64,000 nt of DNA, taken from the NCBI RefSeq assembly GCF_045223415.1, contig NZ_JBEQZJ010000002.1, positions 61,139-125,138 of the forward strand, written 5' to 3'. This document shows, in pieces, positions 24,973-34,781 of the stretch. Made by a program: the position numbers and the translations under genes. The stretch comes from Hoskinsella mucinilytica. GTDB taxonomy: Bacteria; Bacillota_I; Bacilli_A; Erysipelotrichales; Erysipelotrichaceae. Under the pieces are notes generated by a model. That model had not been told where the DNA came from and made no database searches. It saw only the letters and a list, made by a program, of their open reading frames with translations. Numbering within the stretch: position 1 is the stretch's first letter; every line of letters begins with the position of its first letter.

Positions 24973-26118
24973 CTACTCTTCAACCAACATATTCTGTAAT
25001 GAATTATCTGAAAAAAAAGTATTGGCGTTATAAAGAAACAGTACATCCGTTATTTCATGATCTTGTAGCAGTTGATAAAAGTCTTCAAAATAGTATCTTG
25101 GATCTATGACTGTAATTGTATGATAATAAGGTAGTAGATAGGATACAAAAGAATTAGCATAGCTATCTTTTATCAGCAACAAATGTTTTTGGTTTTCCAC
25201 AGTGGTATCGATTTCAATGGAAGGGTGATTTCCGGATAAAAACACATCATATGGATGATTCCCTTCATTCTTGGCTTTATCAAACAAAGAAGTGGATATT
25301 GTCTTTGTTTGAAGAAAACGTACATAGTATAAAGGATCACTTTTTGAAATAGAGATTTCTATCGTATCTCCTTTACCTCGATAATAACCACTTGCATTAG
25401 CTAATGTTCCAAAGAATGATGTATTCACTGCATATCTATCATAACGATAGGTTGATTCATCGGGTAACACGCTTGTTTTCCATTCCATAAAGACCGTGTA
25501 TGCCCCAGCTTGCGTCCAATGATGATCACTTCGATAATATAATCGTTCCTTTTTATTTTTTTTCAATGATTCATAGCCATCTACAAACTTTATAGAAGAT
25601 TCTAGACCTGTTGCAAATTCTTTGATGATCTTCATTTGATCCTGTGATTCAATATTGACCGGAAGCTTATCCTGATAAATAGTAGCTTTATTAGGAACTA
25701 ATAACATACTATAATTTAGATTTTCATATTTTTTTACAAAGGAATTGATCGTTGATCGTTTCTGATTTAGCATATCAGTATCAGGTATCACACTTTTTTG
25801 AAATAATTCATCATCTTTACCTATGTAGATTCCATTCATTTCTTTTTTTCCTAAATCATACTCTAAATTAGAATGCATCCTTACCCATTGAAAACGCAAT
25901 GGAAATTGATCACTAAGATACGCTTCTATTGATTTTTGATATTCGCCATTTTCTATTGAGGCTATATTCCACTCTGGAAATTTCTGTAATGAACGATTTT
26001 CCGTATCTGATTGAGATTCATCTTTTACAAAGATTCCCATCATCGCTGAAATCATTAACAATACGATAAAAGTGATTGAGACTCCACACTTTGTACACTG
26101 CTTTTTTACAGTACTCAT
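24973..26118 (-). CDS. DHHW-motif (AlgX/AlgJ-like) protein of polymer O-acetylation
   Basis: This 381-residue protein has an N-terminal membrane anchor or signal (about 10-30) and an outside SGNH-like fold. It carries the YYRSDHHWTQAGAY signature (around residue 195) that defines the DHHW/AlgX-AlgJ family, plus LLIKDSYANSF carrying the Ser of the GDS-like box (around 315). Such proteins transfer acetyl groups to a surface polysaccharide outside the membrane. It is paired with the MBOAT gene 15 bases upstream. Confidence 0.87.
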   Translation of the reverse strand: MSTVKKQCTKCGVSITFIVLLMISAMMGIFVKDESQSDTENRSLQKFPEWNIASIENGEYQKSIEAYLSDQFPLRFQWVRMHSNLEYDLGKKEMNGIYIGKDDELFQKSVIPDTDMLNQKRSTINSFVKKYENLNYSMLLVPNKATIYQDKLPVNIESQDQMKIIKEFATGLESSIKFVDGYESLKKNKKERLYYRSDHHWTQAGAYTVFMEWKTSVLPDESTYRYDRYAVNTSFFGTLANASGYYRGKGDTIEISISKSDPLYYVRFLQTKTISTSLFDKAKNEGNHPYDVFLSGNHPSIEIDTTVENQKHLLLIKDSYANSFVSYLLPYYHTITVIDPRYYFEDFYQLLQDHEITDVLFLYNANTFFSDNSLQNMLVEE

Positions 26119-26133
26119 TTCATAGTTACCTCC

Positions 26134-27522
26134 TTAGAACTGAAAATAGAGAAATGATTGATAAGTATTCGATAACAAATAAGATATCAAAATGATCCAC
26201 ACACTTATCGTAATGACCGGTTTTAAAAACCAAAGCTGTCCATAGAATTTTTTAGCCACTTGCTGTGCTAAATGAGTAAAGAATGGAGTGCAGCAAAGTA
26301 TACCGATCAATAGGTATATTCCATATTCTTTTAACAGAAACAAAAAACTTTGATCCATAACAACATTTTCTTTCAACATCATCATAGATTTTAAATAATC
26401 AATAGCGATGGTCATATCTTTGGAAACGAATAAGACCCATCCAACCATGACTGCTAAAATCGTATAAAACCAACGAACCACCTTAGGCAACTTTTTGATA
26501 AAATCTTGTAGTACAAATTTTTCTATGATCAATAATATCCCATAATATGATCCCCATAAGATAAAATTCCAACTTGATCCATGCCAAATACCAGTCAGAA
26601 ACCATACGATCATCAGATTTCTTATAGTTATTCGGATCGTTTTACGATTTCCCCCTAAAGGAATATACACATAGTCTTTAAACCATGTACTTAACGTAAT
26701 ATGCCAACGTCGCCAGAAGTCGGTAATACTGAAAGCCATATAGGGATAATAAAAATTTCGTGAAATATGAAAGCCAAACATATTGGCAAGTCCTCTTGCC
26801 ATCAACATATAGCCTTTAAAATCAAAATAAATCTGTAAAGTATAGGCAAGTATTCCCAACCAGGCTGTCAAAGCCGATAGCTGCAACGTATTCACTTGAC
26901 TCCATAATGACCCCATGGTATTAGCAAGAATCACTTTCATTGCTAGACCTGTTAAAAAACGACTACATCCTTGTTCAAACAGTTCAGAAGTCAAAGGATG
27001 ATCATCAAATTGTTTTCTCATATTTTCATAATGTTCAATAGGCCCCATTACAAGTTTTGGAAAAAAAGATACGAATAAAGCAAATGGAAGTAATTGATAC
27101 TCTGCCGAGATTTTTTTTCTACCAACATCAATGAGATAAGATAGGATAGAGAAGGTAAAAAAGGAGATACCTAAAGGTACAGTAAACAATTGATAATTAG
27201 GCAATGCTACGATAGAGCCAATTGTATTTAGAAAAAAACCATAATATTTAAAATAAGCTAATATGACAACATTTAGGATCACACTCTCGATCAATCTCCG
27301 CTTTCTTTCATTTTCAAAACCATGATCAATATAGATCCCCAGAAAGAAGTTAATTAATATTAACATGATCAATAGCAATGCATGCCATATATTTCCCCAA
27401 GCATAAAAAAATAAACTAGCAATGAGCAGTAACGCATTCTTATATTTATGAGGGGTTATTCTATAGAGAATCAAAACAATTGGCAAAAATGCGAAGATAA
27501 AGCTCATACTGCTAAAAGACAT
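26134..27522 (-). CDS. MBOAT-family O-acyltransferase (AlgI/DltB-like)
   Basis: This protein of about 462 residues has many membrane spans and the MBOAT core: DFWRRWHITLSTWFKDYVYIPLGG and the catalytic His in TGIWHGSSWNF. It passes acetyl groups across the membrane to the DHHW partner. The start at 27522 is chosen because AGGAAGG lies 6 bases before it; the TTG at 27540 has no site. The usual N-terminus MSFSSMSFIFAFLP supports this. Confidence 0.93.
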   Translation of the reverse strand: MSFSSMSFIFAFLPIVLILYRITPHKYKNALLLIASLFFYAWGNIWHALLLIMLILINFFLGIYIDHGFENERKRRLIESVILNVVILAYFKYYGFFLNTIGSIVALPNYQLFTVPLGISFFTFSILSYLIDVGRKKISAEYQLLPFALFVSFFPKLVMGPIEHYENMRKQFDDHPLTSELFEQGCSRFLTGLAMKVILANTMGSLWSQVNTLQLSALTAWLGILAYTLQIYFDFKGYMLMARGLANMFGFHISRNFYYPYMAFSITDFWRRWHITLSTWFKDYVYIPLGGNRKTIRITIRNLMIVWFLTGIWHGSSWNFILWGSYYGILLIIEKFVLQDFIKKLPKVVRWFYTILAVMVGWVLFVSKDMTIAIDYLKSMMMLKENVVMDQSFLFLLKEYGIYLLIGILCCTPFFTHLAQQVAKKFYGQLWFLKPVITISVWIILISYLLSNTYQSFLYFQF

Positions 27523-27536
27523 TGCCATCCTTCCTT

Positions 27537-27998
27537 TCAAAATAAAGCATTGATTTTTTGTTTTAGTTGTTGTGCATCTTCATGAACGATCAGTATTACA
27601 TAATCACCTTTTTTATATAAAAGACCTCGTTTCAATAGATCTGCTTGTCTAGGCGCATATCCTTGAAAATTTTCTAATTGTTGGTCTAGACGCTTTTGTA
27701 GTTGTTCATAAATATGGTTTTTTTGCTTATCGTCTACTACCTTTACTACCGTTAACTCATTCACTTCCATCGCAGACGGAGGTCCAAAACAGATCATATC
27801 CTGATAATCGCTTTTACTCAACCTATATTGCCGTCTAATAAATTTGGTATCTTCTTCTTTGAATTCCCTATTCTTTACTAATTCACTCACTTTGTTTTTC
27901 ATGATATGAACATCCACTTTTTTATCTATATTTTTAAATGGTAAATAGCAGGCAATCATAAGTATTACTATCACAATGATATATATTATTTTTCTCAT
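27537..27998 (-). CDS. DUF4358-family exported protein
   Basis: This 153-residue protein has an N-terminal span (about 4-20) and then a soluble outside domain with NFQGYAPRQADLLKRGLLYKKGDYVILIV, the DUF4358 pattern. Proteins of this family often sit with MBOAT and SGNH genes. The molecular role is unknown. It is 9 bases after the SGNH gene and just before the MBOAT gene. Confidence 0.8.
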   Translation of the reverse strand: MRKIIYIIVIVILMIACYLPFKNIDKKVDVHIMKNKVSELVKNREFKEEDTKFIRRQYRLSKSDYQDMICFGPPSAMEVNELTVVKVVDDKQKNHIYEQLQKRLDQQLENFQGYAPRQADLLKRGLLYKKGDYVILIVHEDAQQLKQKINALF

Positions 27999-28007
27999 AC
28001 CATGCCT

Positions 28008-28748
28008 CTATAGCCCTGCGACTTCCAACATGTGAGTAAGCCATACAGGATAATAAGGATATAATGGATGAATACCATCTTTTTCATACACATCTTTTGA
28101 AAAGTCAATTAATTTGGTCGTATCTATATAAACAATATTCATTTCTTTACACAGCTTCATTAACGCTGTATTAAAACTTGAAACCTTGGTATATGCTTTA
28201 TTCTTACTTTGAGCTACCTGATCGATCGGTGTAATAGAATTGATATAAATGCGTGTATGAGGTAATGCTTTTTGTATTTTTTCTATTTGTATCTTGTACT
28301 GATTAACAAATCGCTGTGCATTTCCTCTGCAATATTCAAGATCATTGAGACCATATACCATAAATATGATCTTTGGTTCATAACGAATAACTTGTCGGAT
28401 TTCATCATCAATATTATCGGTTCTTTTCCCTCTTTCAGCAACAACGTTTTTCTCTGAAACCAAGCCATATTCTATAATTCCCTCAGCCATTGAATCCCCC
28501 ATGATCATAGCATCTTTAAAACGCACGGAGTAAGGTTTTGTATTCAAACTTTCTTCTTTGAATGTTTCATTTATTTCTTGGATCTTTGTATCAATGTTCT
28601 TATAATCTCGTTTTTCAAGTTCTGTCATAACCATCATCCCTTTATCAATATCCCTGCTTGAAACCTTTAAAGAAAAAGGGCAAACCCTTATCAGTCCGCC
28701 AATACATAAAAATGCTATACCGATACCTATCATATTTTTATGTTTCAC
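28008..28748 (-). CDS. Exported SGNH/GDSL hydrolase-like protein
   Basis: This 246-residue protein has an N-terminal span (about 6-26) and a SGNH fold: GDSMAEG (nucleophile Ser), VYGLNDLEY (Asn block) and KDGIHP (Asp/His dyad). It probably acts on acetyl esters of a cell-surface polymer. It is the first gene of the O-acetylation cluster. The start is a GTG with AAAGGAA about 9 bases before it. Confidence 0.85.
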   Translation of the reverse strand: MKHKNMIGIGIAFLCIGGLIRVCPFSLKVSSRDIDKGMMVMTELEKRDYKNIDTKIQEINETFKEESLNTKPYSVRFKDAMIMGDSMAEGIIEYGLVSEKNVVAERGKRTDNIDDEIRQVIRYEPKIIFMVYGLNDLEYCRGNAQRFVNQYKIQIEKIQKALPHTRIYINSITPIDQVAQSKNKAYTKVSSFNTALMKLCKEMNIVYIDTTKLIDFSKDVYEKDGIHPLYPYYPVWLTHMLEVAGL

Positions 28749-29027
28749 TTGTTATAATTCCTTTCTACTTCATATCACCCTCATGAATTCTATATAGGAT
28801 TATATCATATTTTACCCTCGTTCTATTTTTTTATCACTGATTTAAGATATATTAAGATTGCTTTATTGAATAGCATACTTTTGATACAAAATGGACGATC
28901 TTCACAGGTTTTTAAACTATTATCATATGTTATAATAAAAACAAATCAATTAAAGCGCTCATTTCATTATAAAGAAAAGAGAGGATTGCTTAAACAAAAA
29001 ACATTATACTAAAGTGGAGGAAGATAG

Positions 29028-29900
29028 ATGGAATGGTACACAAAGCTAAACAAAGCAATGGAATATATTGAGCAGCATCTCACTGATGAAATAGATTATG
29101 AATATATCGCAATGATTGCCGGATGTCCTGCATACTATTTTCTGAAGATGTTTTCTTATCTGACAGGCATATCTTTACAAGAATATATCAAACGTAGACG
29201 CATGTCCTATGCTGCAGTAGAGCTCATTCATAGTGATATTAAGGTTTTAGATCTTGCTTTGAAGTATGGATATCAATCCCCTACCGCATTCAATCGTGCA
29301 TTTCAAAGCGTACATGGATTAGCTCCTTCTATGATTCGTAAGCAAAATAGTATGGTACAAGCATATCCTCCCTTCCATTTCTCTATGGATATACAAGGAA
29401 CCACACCTTTGTCATATCATATGCAACACAAGGATTCCTTTTCTTTGACGGGTATTTTATTTCCTTTGAGTAGAAATTTGGAAGAAAACTTTAAAAATGT
29501 TCCCAATTATTGGAATCGATCCGTACAAGATGGCACATTACATCAATTATGGCAACTACATCCATCCTCACCCAAAGCATTATTAGGAGTCAGTATTCAT
29601 CACAAAGATGATTGGAATTATATGATTGCGGTGTCCATAAAAGAGAATCTTACTTATGATCACATGACTCAGCTTATCATTCCAAAAGCTGATTGGGCCG
29701 TATTTCAAGGAAGAGGAACCAACCAATCGCTTCAAGAACTAGAACGAAGTGTAATTACACAATGGTTACCTACCTCTGGTTTTCGTTACGCCGATATTCC
29801 AGATATTGAGGTTTATTTAAAAGCCGACCCATCGGATATGATATATGAATATTGGCTACCCGTTATTCAAACAAAGGAGAAAAATGATGACAAATGTTAA
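29028..29900 (+). CDS. AraC-family regulator with GyrI-like effector domain
   Basis: This 290-residue protein has two AraC helix-turn-helix units in residues 1-110 (YEYIAMIAGCPAYYFLKMFSYLTG; VLDLALKYGYQSPTAFNRAFQ). A C-terminal GyrI-like small-molecule-binding domain follows (about 130-285, with IPKADWAVFQG and IEVYL). GGAGG precedes the ATG. It overlaps the SRPBCC gene by 17 bases, so the two form an operon. Confidence 0.92.
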   Translation: MEWYTKLNKAMEYIEQHLTDEIDYEYIAMIAGCPAYYFLKMFSYLTGISLQEYIKRRRMSYAAVELIHSDIKVLDLALKYGYQSPTAFNRAFQSVHGLAPSMIRKQNSMVQAYPPFHFSMDIQGTTPLSYHMQHKDSFSLTGILFPLSRNLEENFKNVPNYWNRSVQDGTLHQLWQLHPSSPKALLGVSIHHKDDWNYMIAVSIKENLTYDHMTQLIIPKADWAVFQGRGTNQSLQELERSVITQWLPTSGFRYADIPDIEVYLKADPSDMIYEYWLPVIQTKEKNDDKC

Positions 29901-30279
29901 CTTAAAAATCACATTACCCTATCCTATTAACATAGTATGGAATATTGTGACAGATTTAAAAAATGCAACTTGGCGAAGTGATCTTGATCATATCGAAATC
30001 ATAGATTCCCATACGTTCATCGAGTATACCAAAGATCATTTTGCGACTACCTTTACCATCACGACCATAGAACCAATGAAACGCTACGAATTTGATATGG
30101 ATAATGAAAACATGCATGGCCATTGGATCGGCTTATTTCATGGTAATGAAACAGAGACGACACTAGATTTCACCGAGTGTGTTGATGTAAAAAAGATGAT
30201 GATGAAACCATTTGTGAAAGGTTATTTGAAGAAGCAACAACAGACTTATATAAGCGATTTGGAAAAAGCATTGAGATAA
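29884..30279 (+). CDS. SRPBCC-family protein
   Basis: The protein has 131 residues from the ATG at 29884, which has AAAGGAG before it; an earlier in-frame ATG is inside the AraC gene. Features are a hydrophobic N-terminal strand (LKITLPYPINIVWNIVTDLKNATWRSDL), a central beta sheet and a long C-terminal helix, the pattern of polyketide-cyclase/SRPBCC proteins that bind small hydrophobic ligands. It is translationally coupled to the AraC regulator. Confidence 0.8.
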   Translation: MMTNVNLKITLPYPINIVWNIVTDLKNATWRSDLDHIEIIDSHTFIEYTKDHFATTFTITTIEPMKRYEFDMDNENMHGHWIGLFHGNETETTLDFTECVDVKKMMMKPFVKGYLKKQQQTYISDLEKALR

Positions 30280-30361
30280 TACTTGTTTCACATTTCGATA
30301 AAGGTTTCAAACAAGCCCTCTTTTCGGTATAATAGATACGTATATGAATGGAGGAAAGCAG

Positions 30362-31021
30362 ATGTACGATCTTCAGAAAATGAAATATACGCTATCTAAA
30401 AGAAATGAGATCATTGATCAAGTCAGACAGCATATCGAACAGCTAAGAGAAAGTGCTGTACACTATCGATATGCAACTGCCTTTGACTTTTTAGGATTGT
30501 CTTCTCCTAGACTCATCGTTGATATCATAACCGGTGGTTATAAAAAGGGACGGCTATTAAAAAATAAACCTAAAACAAATCGATACCATCAATGCTTCTA
30601 TGACAAAGAAGGTAATTGTATCTATTTTGAAAGCTATAATGAATTCGGCTGTAGCTTCACGACTTACTTTTTACGAACCGAAGATAGTGTTATCATTGCA
30701 CCTTTCATAGGTCGAAGTAAAGATGAATATCCTTCTTATGTCTATGTTGCATATTATGATGAATCAGACAAGATCATTGAGTATTCTGAATTAACACCCT
30801 CTAGCATTACGACTGAAAATTATCACTATTTAAATAAGGAAGAGGCTATTTGTTATCGAACGACCTATGTTCCCAAAAGAAGCAGTGGATCATTAAGTGA
30901 ATCAAAATGTTGGTTACAATTGAAAAACGAAAAAGTCATGAAGTTAAAATACTTTGAAAGATGTAATGATAAAGAAACATGTACATATTGCTATGAAAAA
31001 GAAAGTAAAAGGAGGCTGTGA
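30362..31021 (+). CDS. Hypothetical protein, unknown function
   Basis: The protein has 219 residues from the ATG at 30362, with GGAGG 7 bases before; the ATG at 30344 overlaps this site. It is soluble, with no signal or span. There are two Cys pairs near the end (CNDKETCTYCYE). I see no known domain. It has its own terminator overlapping the stop codon. Confidence 0.7.
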   Translation: MYDLQKMKYTLSKRNEIIDQVRQHIEQLRESAVHYRYATAFDFLGLSSPRLIVDIITGGYKKGRLLKNKPKTNRYHQCFYDKEGNCIYFESYNEFGCSFTTYFLRTEDSVIIAPFIGRSKDEYPSYVYVAYYDESDKIIEYSELTPSSITTENYHYLNKEEAICYRTTYVPKRSSGSLSESKCWLQLKNEKVMKLKYFERCNDKETCTYCYEKESKRRL

Positions 31022-31035
31022 AACACAGCCTTTTT
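31013..31035 (+). terminator. Intrinsic terminator
   Basis: AGGCTGTG pairs with CACAGCCT around AAA, followed by TTTTTC. The stop codon of the preceding gene lies inside the stem. Confidence 0.9.
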
Positions 31036-31090
31036 CTCTATGCTTCATGAATGAAAAGATGTGATACCAGAAAGTTCATTCTTATCGTTA

Positions 31091-31158
31091 CTCTTGAACA
31101 TTCTTGAATATTTTTGAATTTTCTTGATATTTACAGGTTTCATAGATTAGATTACAAT
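31091..31158 (+). promoter_or_regulatory. Promoter with four 10-base CTTGAA repeats
   Basis: Four direct repeats begin every 10 bases (31091, 31101, 31111, 31121): CTCTTGAACA, TTCTTGAATA, TTTTTGAATT, TTCTTGATAT. They run directly into a promoter TTTACA (31130-31135), 17-base spacer, TACAAT (31153-31158). Helical-turn spacing next to -35 is typical for an OmpR-type activator array. The same motif is upstream of the neighbouring response regulator gene. Confidence 0.65.
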
Positions 31159-31180
31159 AAAAGAAAAAGGGGTCATAATT

Positions 31181-32791
31181 GTGAAAAAAATAAAAGTATT
31201 GTTAGCACTATGTTTCTGTTTCAGCTGTTTTAATCTCAAGATCAAAGCAAAAGATGAAACTGAATTTGAAAGATTTTTAGTATTTATGGAACAACATCCA
31301 AAGGGTGGAACCTTTACAATGAATCAGGATATGTATATGTCAGAAGCGCAAAGCAAAGATGATGGAATTTATACGAATAAACAAACCTATAGCATTCTTA
31401 CAAATGGCTATCAAATTACGATGGATGGTCTAACGATATCAAATGGAGAAGATGCTTTTGATACCGTTTCTTCAATCCCCTCCCTCATAATCAAAGGCAG
31501 TGGCGCAAAAAGACCTTTGGTTCGATTGGCATGTGAAGAAGGGGCAATTGTTTCATGGATCGCTGTTTCTATCGAAGCAATCGATGGAGTCGCTGTAGAA
31601 ATTCTTGAGAATGATGTTTATTTAACTGCTCATGAATATGCTCCTTCTCATATCTCTTCTATTGGTGATCATGCGATTGCTTTACAATATCGTAATCACA
31701 TATCGTATGGCTATATGTGTGATATGATCTTACTAGCAAGCGGATCAAATGCAGCTGTTTTATCGAGAAACAGCTATGATTCCATGTTTTCACTAACTTG
31801 TAATTATAGTATGTTAAAGGTTTCTGGTGAAAATGCCAAACTATTTCATAACATAGACTCAGCTAATGTCATAAGTGAAGGAACCATCATGGATGATCAA
31901 AGTACAACATTAAAAAAATGGGAGATTCATTCAGATACAGCATCAAATAAAATCATAATACAAGCAAATACAGCATTTGAAGATCTTCCCATCCAAAAGA
32001 ATGTTCTTGTGGATCTGATACGTGATGAAGAAGTATTACATGATATTTCTATTACGCTTCATTATGATGAAGATGCCTATCATAAAGGTCTAGCTTTAGG
32101 TAAAGCATTCACCTTATATGCTTCCTTAGATAGTATCAATTCCTCATTGATCCATCTAAAAAAAGAAGATTTCGCAATACAAATAGAATTTGGTGATATT
32201 CCAAAGCTTTATGGTACTTATCAAAAAATAAGTGAGGATCATTATATGATCACTTTTCCTAGGCCTTTTCAAGCAAAGCATCTAAATATCTATGGTAGTG
32301 TAGATGATCAACACTGGGTGTATTTAAAAGATGGCATCGGTGCAATGTCAAATGGGAATGGTATGTCTTCCGCAATCACTGCAATCGTATCTGTCCCTGA
32401 GGATATGCATTATCTTAAACTTGAAGTAGATGGTGGTTATTATCATCAACAAACGCTACAATTTCAAATTAAAGAAATCATAGATGAGGAAGGTTCTATC
32501 ACTCCTCCAACCTCGACGGATACAGATCTACCAGATTTAGATGATGGTGATCAAGGTGGTAATCACGGACAAGGTGGTGGTAGAGAAGAGGGGCATTATA
32601 CACCTCCGATCATCCAACAGGAGCAACCATCAAACACTGCACATAAAGATCAAAATCAACAAGAGAATGATCATAATCAAGTTCAAAGACAGCCTATCAT
32701 TACCGATACCGGAAAACAAGCGGATGCTTTATGGATATTAGCAATTCCCATCATGTTATTTGGCATTTTCCTACGTAAAAAGAAAAACTAA
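31181..32791 (+). CDS. Wall- or membrane-anchored surface protein
   Basis: The protein has 536 residues with a GTG start behind AAAGGGG. It has a signal peptide (1-23) and a strand-rich body of about 410 residues. A Gly/Gln/Asp-rich linker follows (DDGDQGGNHGQGGGREEG). The C-terminus has the layout of a sortase signal: PIITDTG, a hydrophobic span and KKKN. The motif is TDTG and not LPXTG, so a variant sortase or simple membrane retention are both possible. The gene is controlled by the CTTGAA array and converges with the histidine kinase gene. Confidence 0.8.
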   Translation: MKKIKVLLALCFCFSCFNLKIKAKDETEFERFLVFMEQHPKGGTFTMNQDMYMSEAQSKDDGIYTNKQTYSILTNGYQITMDGLTISNGEDAFDTVSSIPSLIIKGSGAKRPLVRLACEEGAIVSWIAVSIEAIDGVAVEILENDVYLTAHEYAPSHISSIGDHAIALQYRNHISYGYMCDMILLASGSNAAVLSRNSYDSMFSLTCNYSMLKVSGENAKLFHNIDSANVISEGTIMDDQSTTLKKWEIHSDTASNKIIIQANTAFEDLPIQKNVLVDLIRDEEVLHDISITLHYDEDAYHKGLALGKAFTLYASLDSINSSLIHLKKEDFAIQIEFGDIPKLYGTYQKISEDHYMITFPRPFQAKHLNIYGSVDDQHWVYLKDGIGAMSNGNGMSSAITAIVSVPEDMHYLKLEVDGGYYHQQTLQFQIKEIIDEEGSITPPTSTDTDLPDLDDGDQGGNHGQGGGREEGHYTPPIIQQEQPSNTAHKDQNQQENDHNQVQRQPIITDTGKQADALWILAIPIMLFGIFLRKKKN

Positions 32792-32792
32792 A

Positions 32793-34781
32793 TTATTCCT
32801 TTCGTTTTTGCTTTGGTAAATGAATGATAAAACAAGTCCCCTTTCCTTTCTCACTCTCAACATGAATCTGCCCACCATGTTGAAAAATAATGGATCTTGC
32901 GATATATAAACCTAAGCCATGTTCTTCCTTTTGATTTCTACAAAAGCTAATTCCTTGTTCGAAAATATCATCTATATGCTCTTGTGATATACCTAAACCA
33001 TCATCTATAAACTTGATTTCAATTTCATCTTCTTTACTAGTCTGTTGCACCCATATATGACCATTGGGTGGTGTAAAATCTAAGGCATTGAAGAGTAGGT
33101 TTTCAAATACACGTTGTAGCTGTTCTTCATTTCCATAAAGATACCATGGTGTAGCTTCCATATCTAATATAAAATGAATAGCGCAGGCATCACAATCCGG
33201 TTTATTCCATTCATAAAAGCGTTGTAAAAAATCTTGTATACAAAAACGATCCCGTTGTATGACGATCATATCTGCTTTTGAAAAATGCTGAAGTTCTTTC
33301 ATTCTTACATGAACCTCGTCTGATTTCTGTTTGATGATATTCAGATAATTCTGTACCTCTTGATCAATTTGAATATCGCCTTTTTGAATGACTTCTACCA
33401 AAGAATGTATACTTGATAAAGGAGCCTTTACATCATGTGTCAATTCACAAAGAAGGGCCTTTCGCTCATTCAACAAGGTTTCTAATTGCAGAGTGCGTTT
33501 TGCTACCGTTTCCTGTAAATGTAGCGTTAAAGTTTCATTTTCTATCATCATATGATGATTTTTACGAATCATAAACAACGTAAATAGTAAGATGATCATA
33601 AAAGAAACATATTCGTTTGGCCATCCATAGACCATTGGTTCAAAGGCATTTCTATGATATAAGGTATACAGGATACCAAGCACATCAAAACAATTTGCGG
33701 CCAATATCCATAAGTAAATAGATGATTGTATCTGAAAACCTAGCACACTTGTATAAAGAATAAATACAACCGAGATATATTTATAACCATCTATCAACAT
33801 TCCATACCAATATAATGAAGTTGCATCCATATGAGGAAAACATATTGGCACCAATAATGTAATAAAGCAAATAAGGATGGCTAAGGGAAGCATTCCCAAA
33901 CGATACCATCGCTTTTTTTGTACCTTAGAGAGATTGGCATTGATAGATACGATACAAGCTAACATAAGAAAATAGAAAAAATCATTCCATGCATAGGCAA
34001 AGCGGATATGGGAAAAGCCAAGAAATCGCCATAGTTCCATTGAGATATAACAAGCAAAGCTCATTGCAGCAATACCATATGTCAAATGAATGGCATTCCT
34101 TTTATTTTTTAACCATAACCCCATGGAAAAGCATGCGATAGATAAAGTAGAAAAACATAAAAACGAATAGAAGATCACCTTTTTCAATATCATAGATTGG
34201 ATACCATCTATACTAGATATGATAGGTGGAAAATATAATCCACTATAATAATGGGTGTCATTTCCTATGTTAATATATAAATCACAGCTTCCCTGAACTT
34301 CTAGTGTGATGGTACTGTTTTTTACATAATCTTCGATTGGATCGGTATGAATATCTCCACGCATCAACACCAGATCTTGATCGACCCATAGCTCATATGC
34401 GCTATCGACTTCAGGAATAAAGATAGCAATCGTTGTTTGTTTTGTGCTCGTTAATTTTATATGATAGGTGGAAATACCATAAGGAGATAGAAGTTTATCA
34501 CGCATAGAGTAATCAGGAAATTGACCTAAATAAATGGATGTTTTATCGACGTCCTCTTGTTCCTTTTGAAGATATGCATGGGGATAGAAATCCCAATCAT
34601 CCACAAGCGAATAAAGCTGATCTTTATCAAGTTGTAAAGTATCGATATCTAAAACGCCTTGTTGTATAGGTGCTTGTGAATGGTAATACTTATTATCATA
34701 TCGAAAAAGTATCTGCATGGATAGATAGGATAGGAAAAGTACAACTAAGATGATGCCTATCGCTTTATACTGTTTCATCTT
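32793..34781 (-). CDS. 7TM-DISM sensor histidine kinase
   Basis: The protein has 662 residues from the ATG at 34781, overlapping the regulator gene by 17 bases. It has an N-terminal span and then an outside jelly-roll sensor (about 65-185), the pattern of 7TMR-DISM extracellular domains. Seven membrane spans follow (about 195-400), then a coiled linker, HisKA with LTHDVKAPLSSIHS, and HATPase_c with NLLFNALDFTP, DDGLGIS and GLGLYIARS. It probably senses a carbohydrate or cell-wall-related ligand outside and phosphorylates the adjacent OmpR regulator. Confidence 0.92.
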   Translation of the reverse strand, partial: KMKQYKAIGIILVVLFLSYLSMQILFRYDNKYYHSQAPIQQGVLDIDTLQLDKDQLYSLVDDWDFYPHAYLQKEQEDVDKTSIYLGQFPDYSMRDKLLSPYGISTYHIKLTSTKQTTIAIFIPEVDSAYELWVDQDLVLMRGDIHTDPIEDYVKNSTITLEVQGSCDLYINIGNDTHYYSGLYFPPIISSIDGIQSMILKKVIFYSFLCFSTLSIACFSMGLWLKNKRNAIHLTYGIAAMSFACYISMELWRFLGFSHIRFAYAWNDFFYFLMLACIVSINANLSKVQKKRWYRLGMLPLAILICFITLLVPICFPHMDATSLYWYGMLIDGYKYISVVFILYTSVLGFQIQSSIYLWILAANCFDVLGILYTLYHRNAFEPMVYGWPNEYVSFMIILLFTLFMIRKNHHMMIENETLTLHLQETVAKRTLQLETLLNERKALLCELTHDVKAPLSSIHSLVEVIQKGDIQIDQEVQNYLNIIKQKSDEVHVRMKELQHFSKADMIVIQRDRFCIQDFLQRFYEWNKPDCDACAIHFILDMEATPWYLYGNEEQLQRVFENLLFNALDFTPPNGHIWVQQTSKEDEIEIKFIDDGLGISQEHIDDIFEQGISFCRNQKEEHGLGLYIARSIIFQHGGQIHVESEKGKGTCFIIHLPKQKRKE

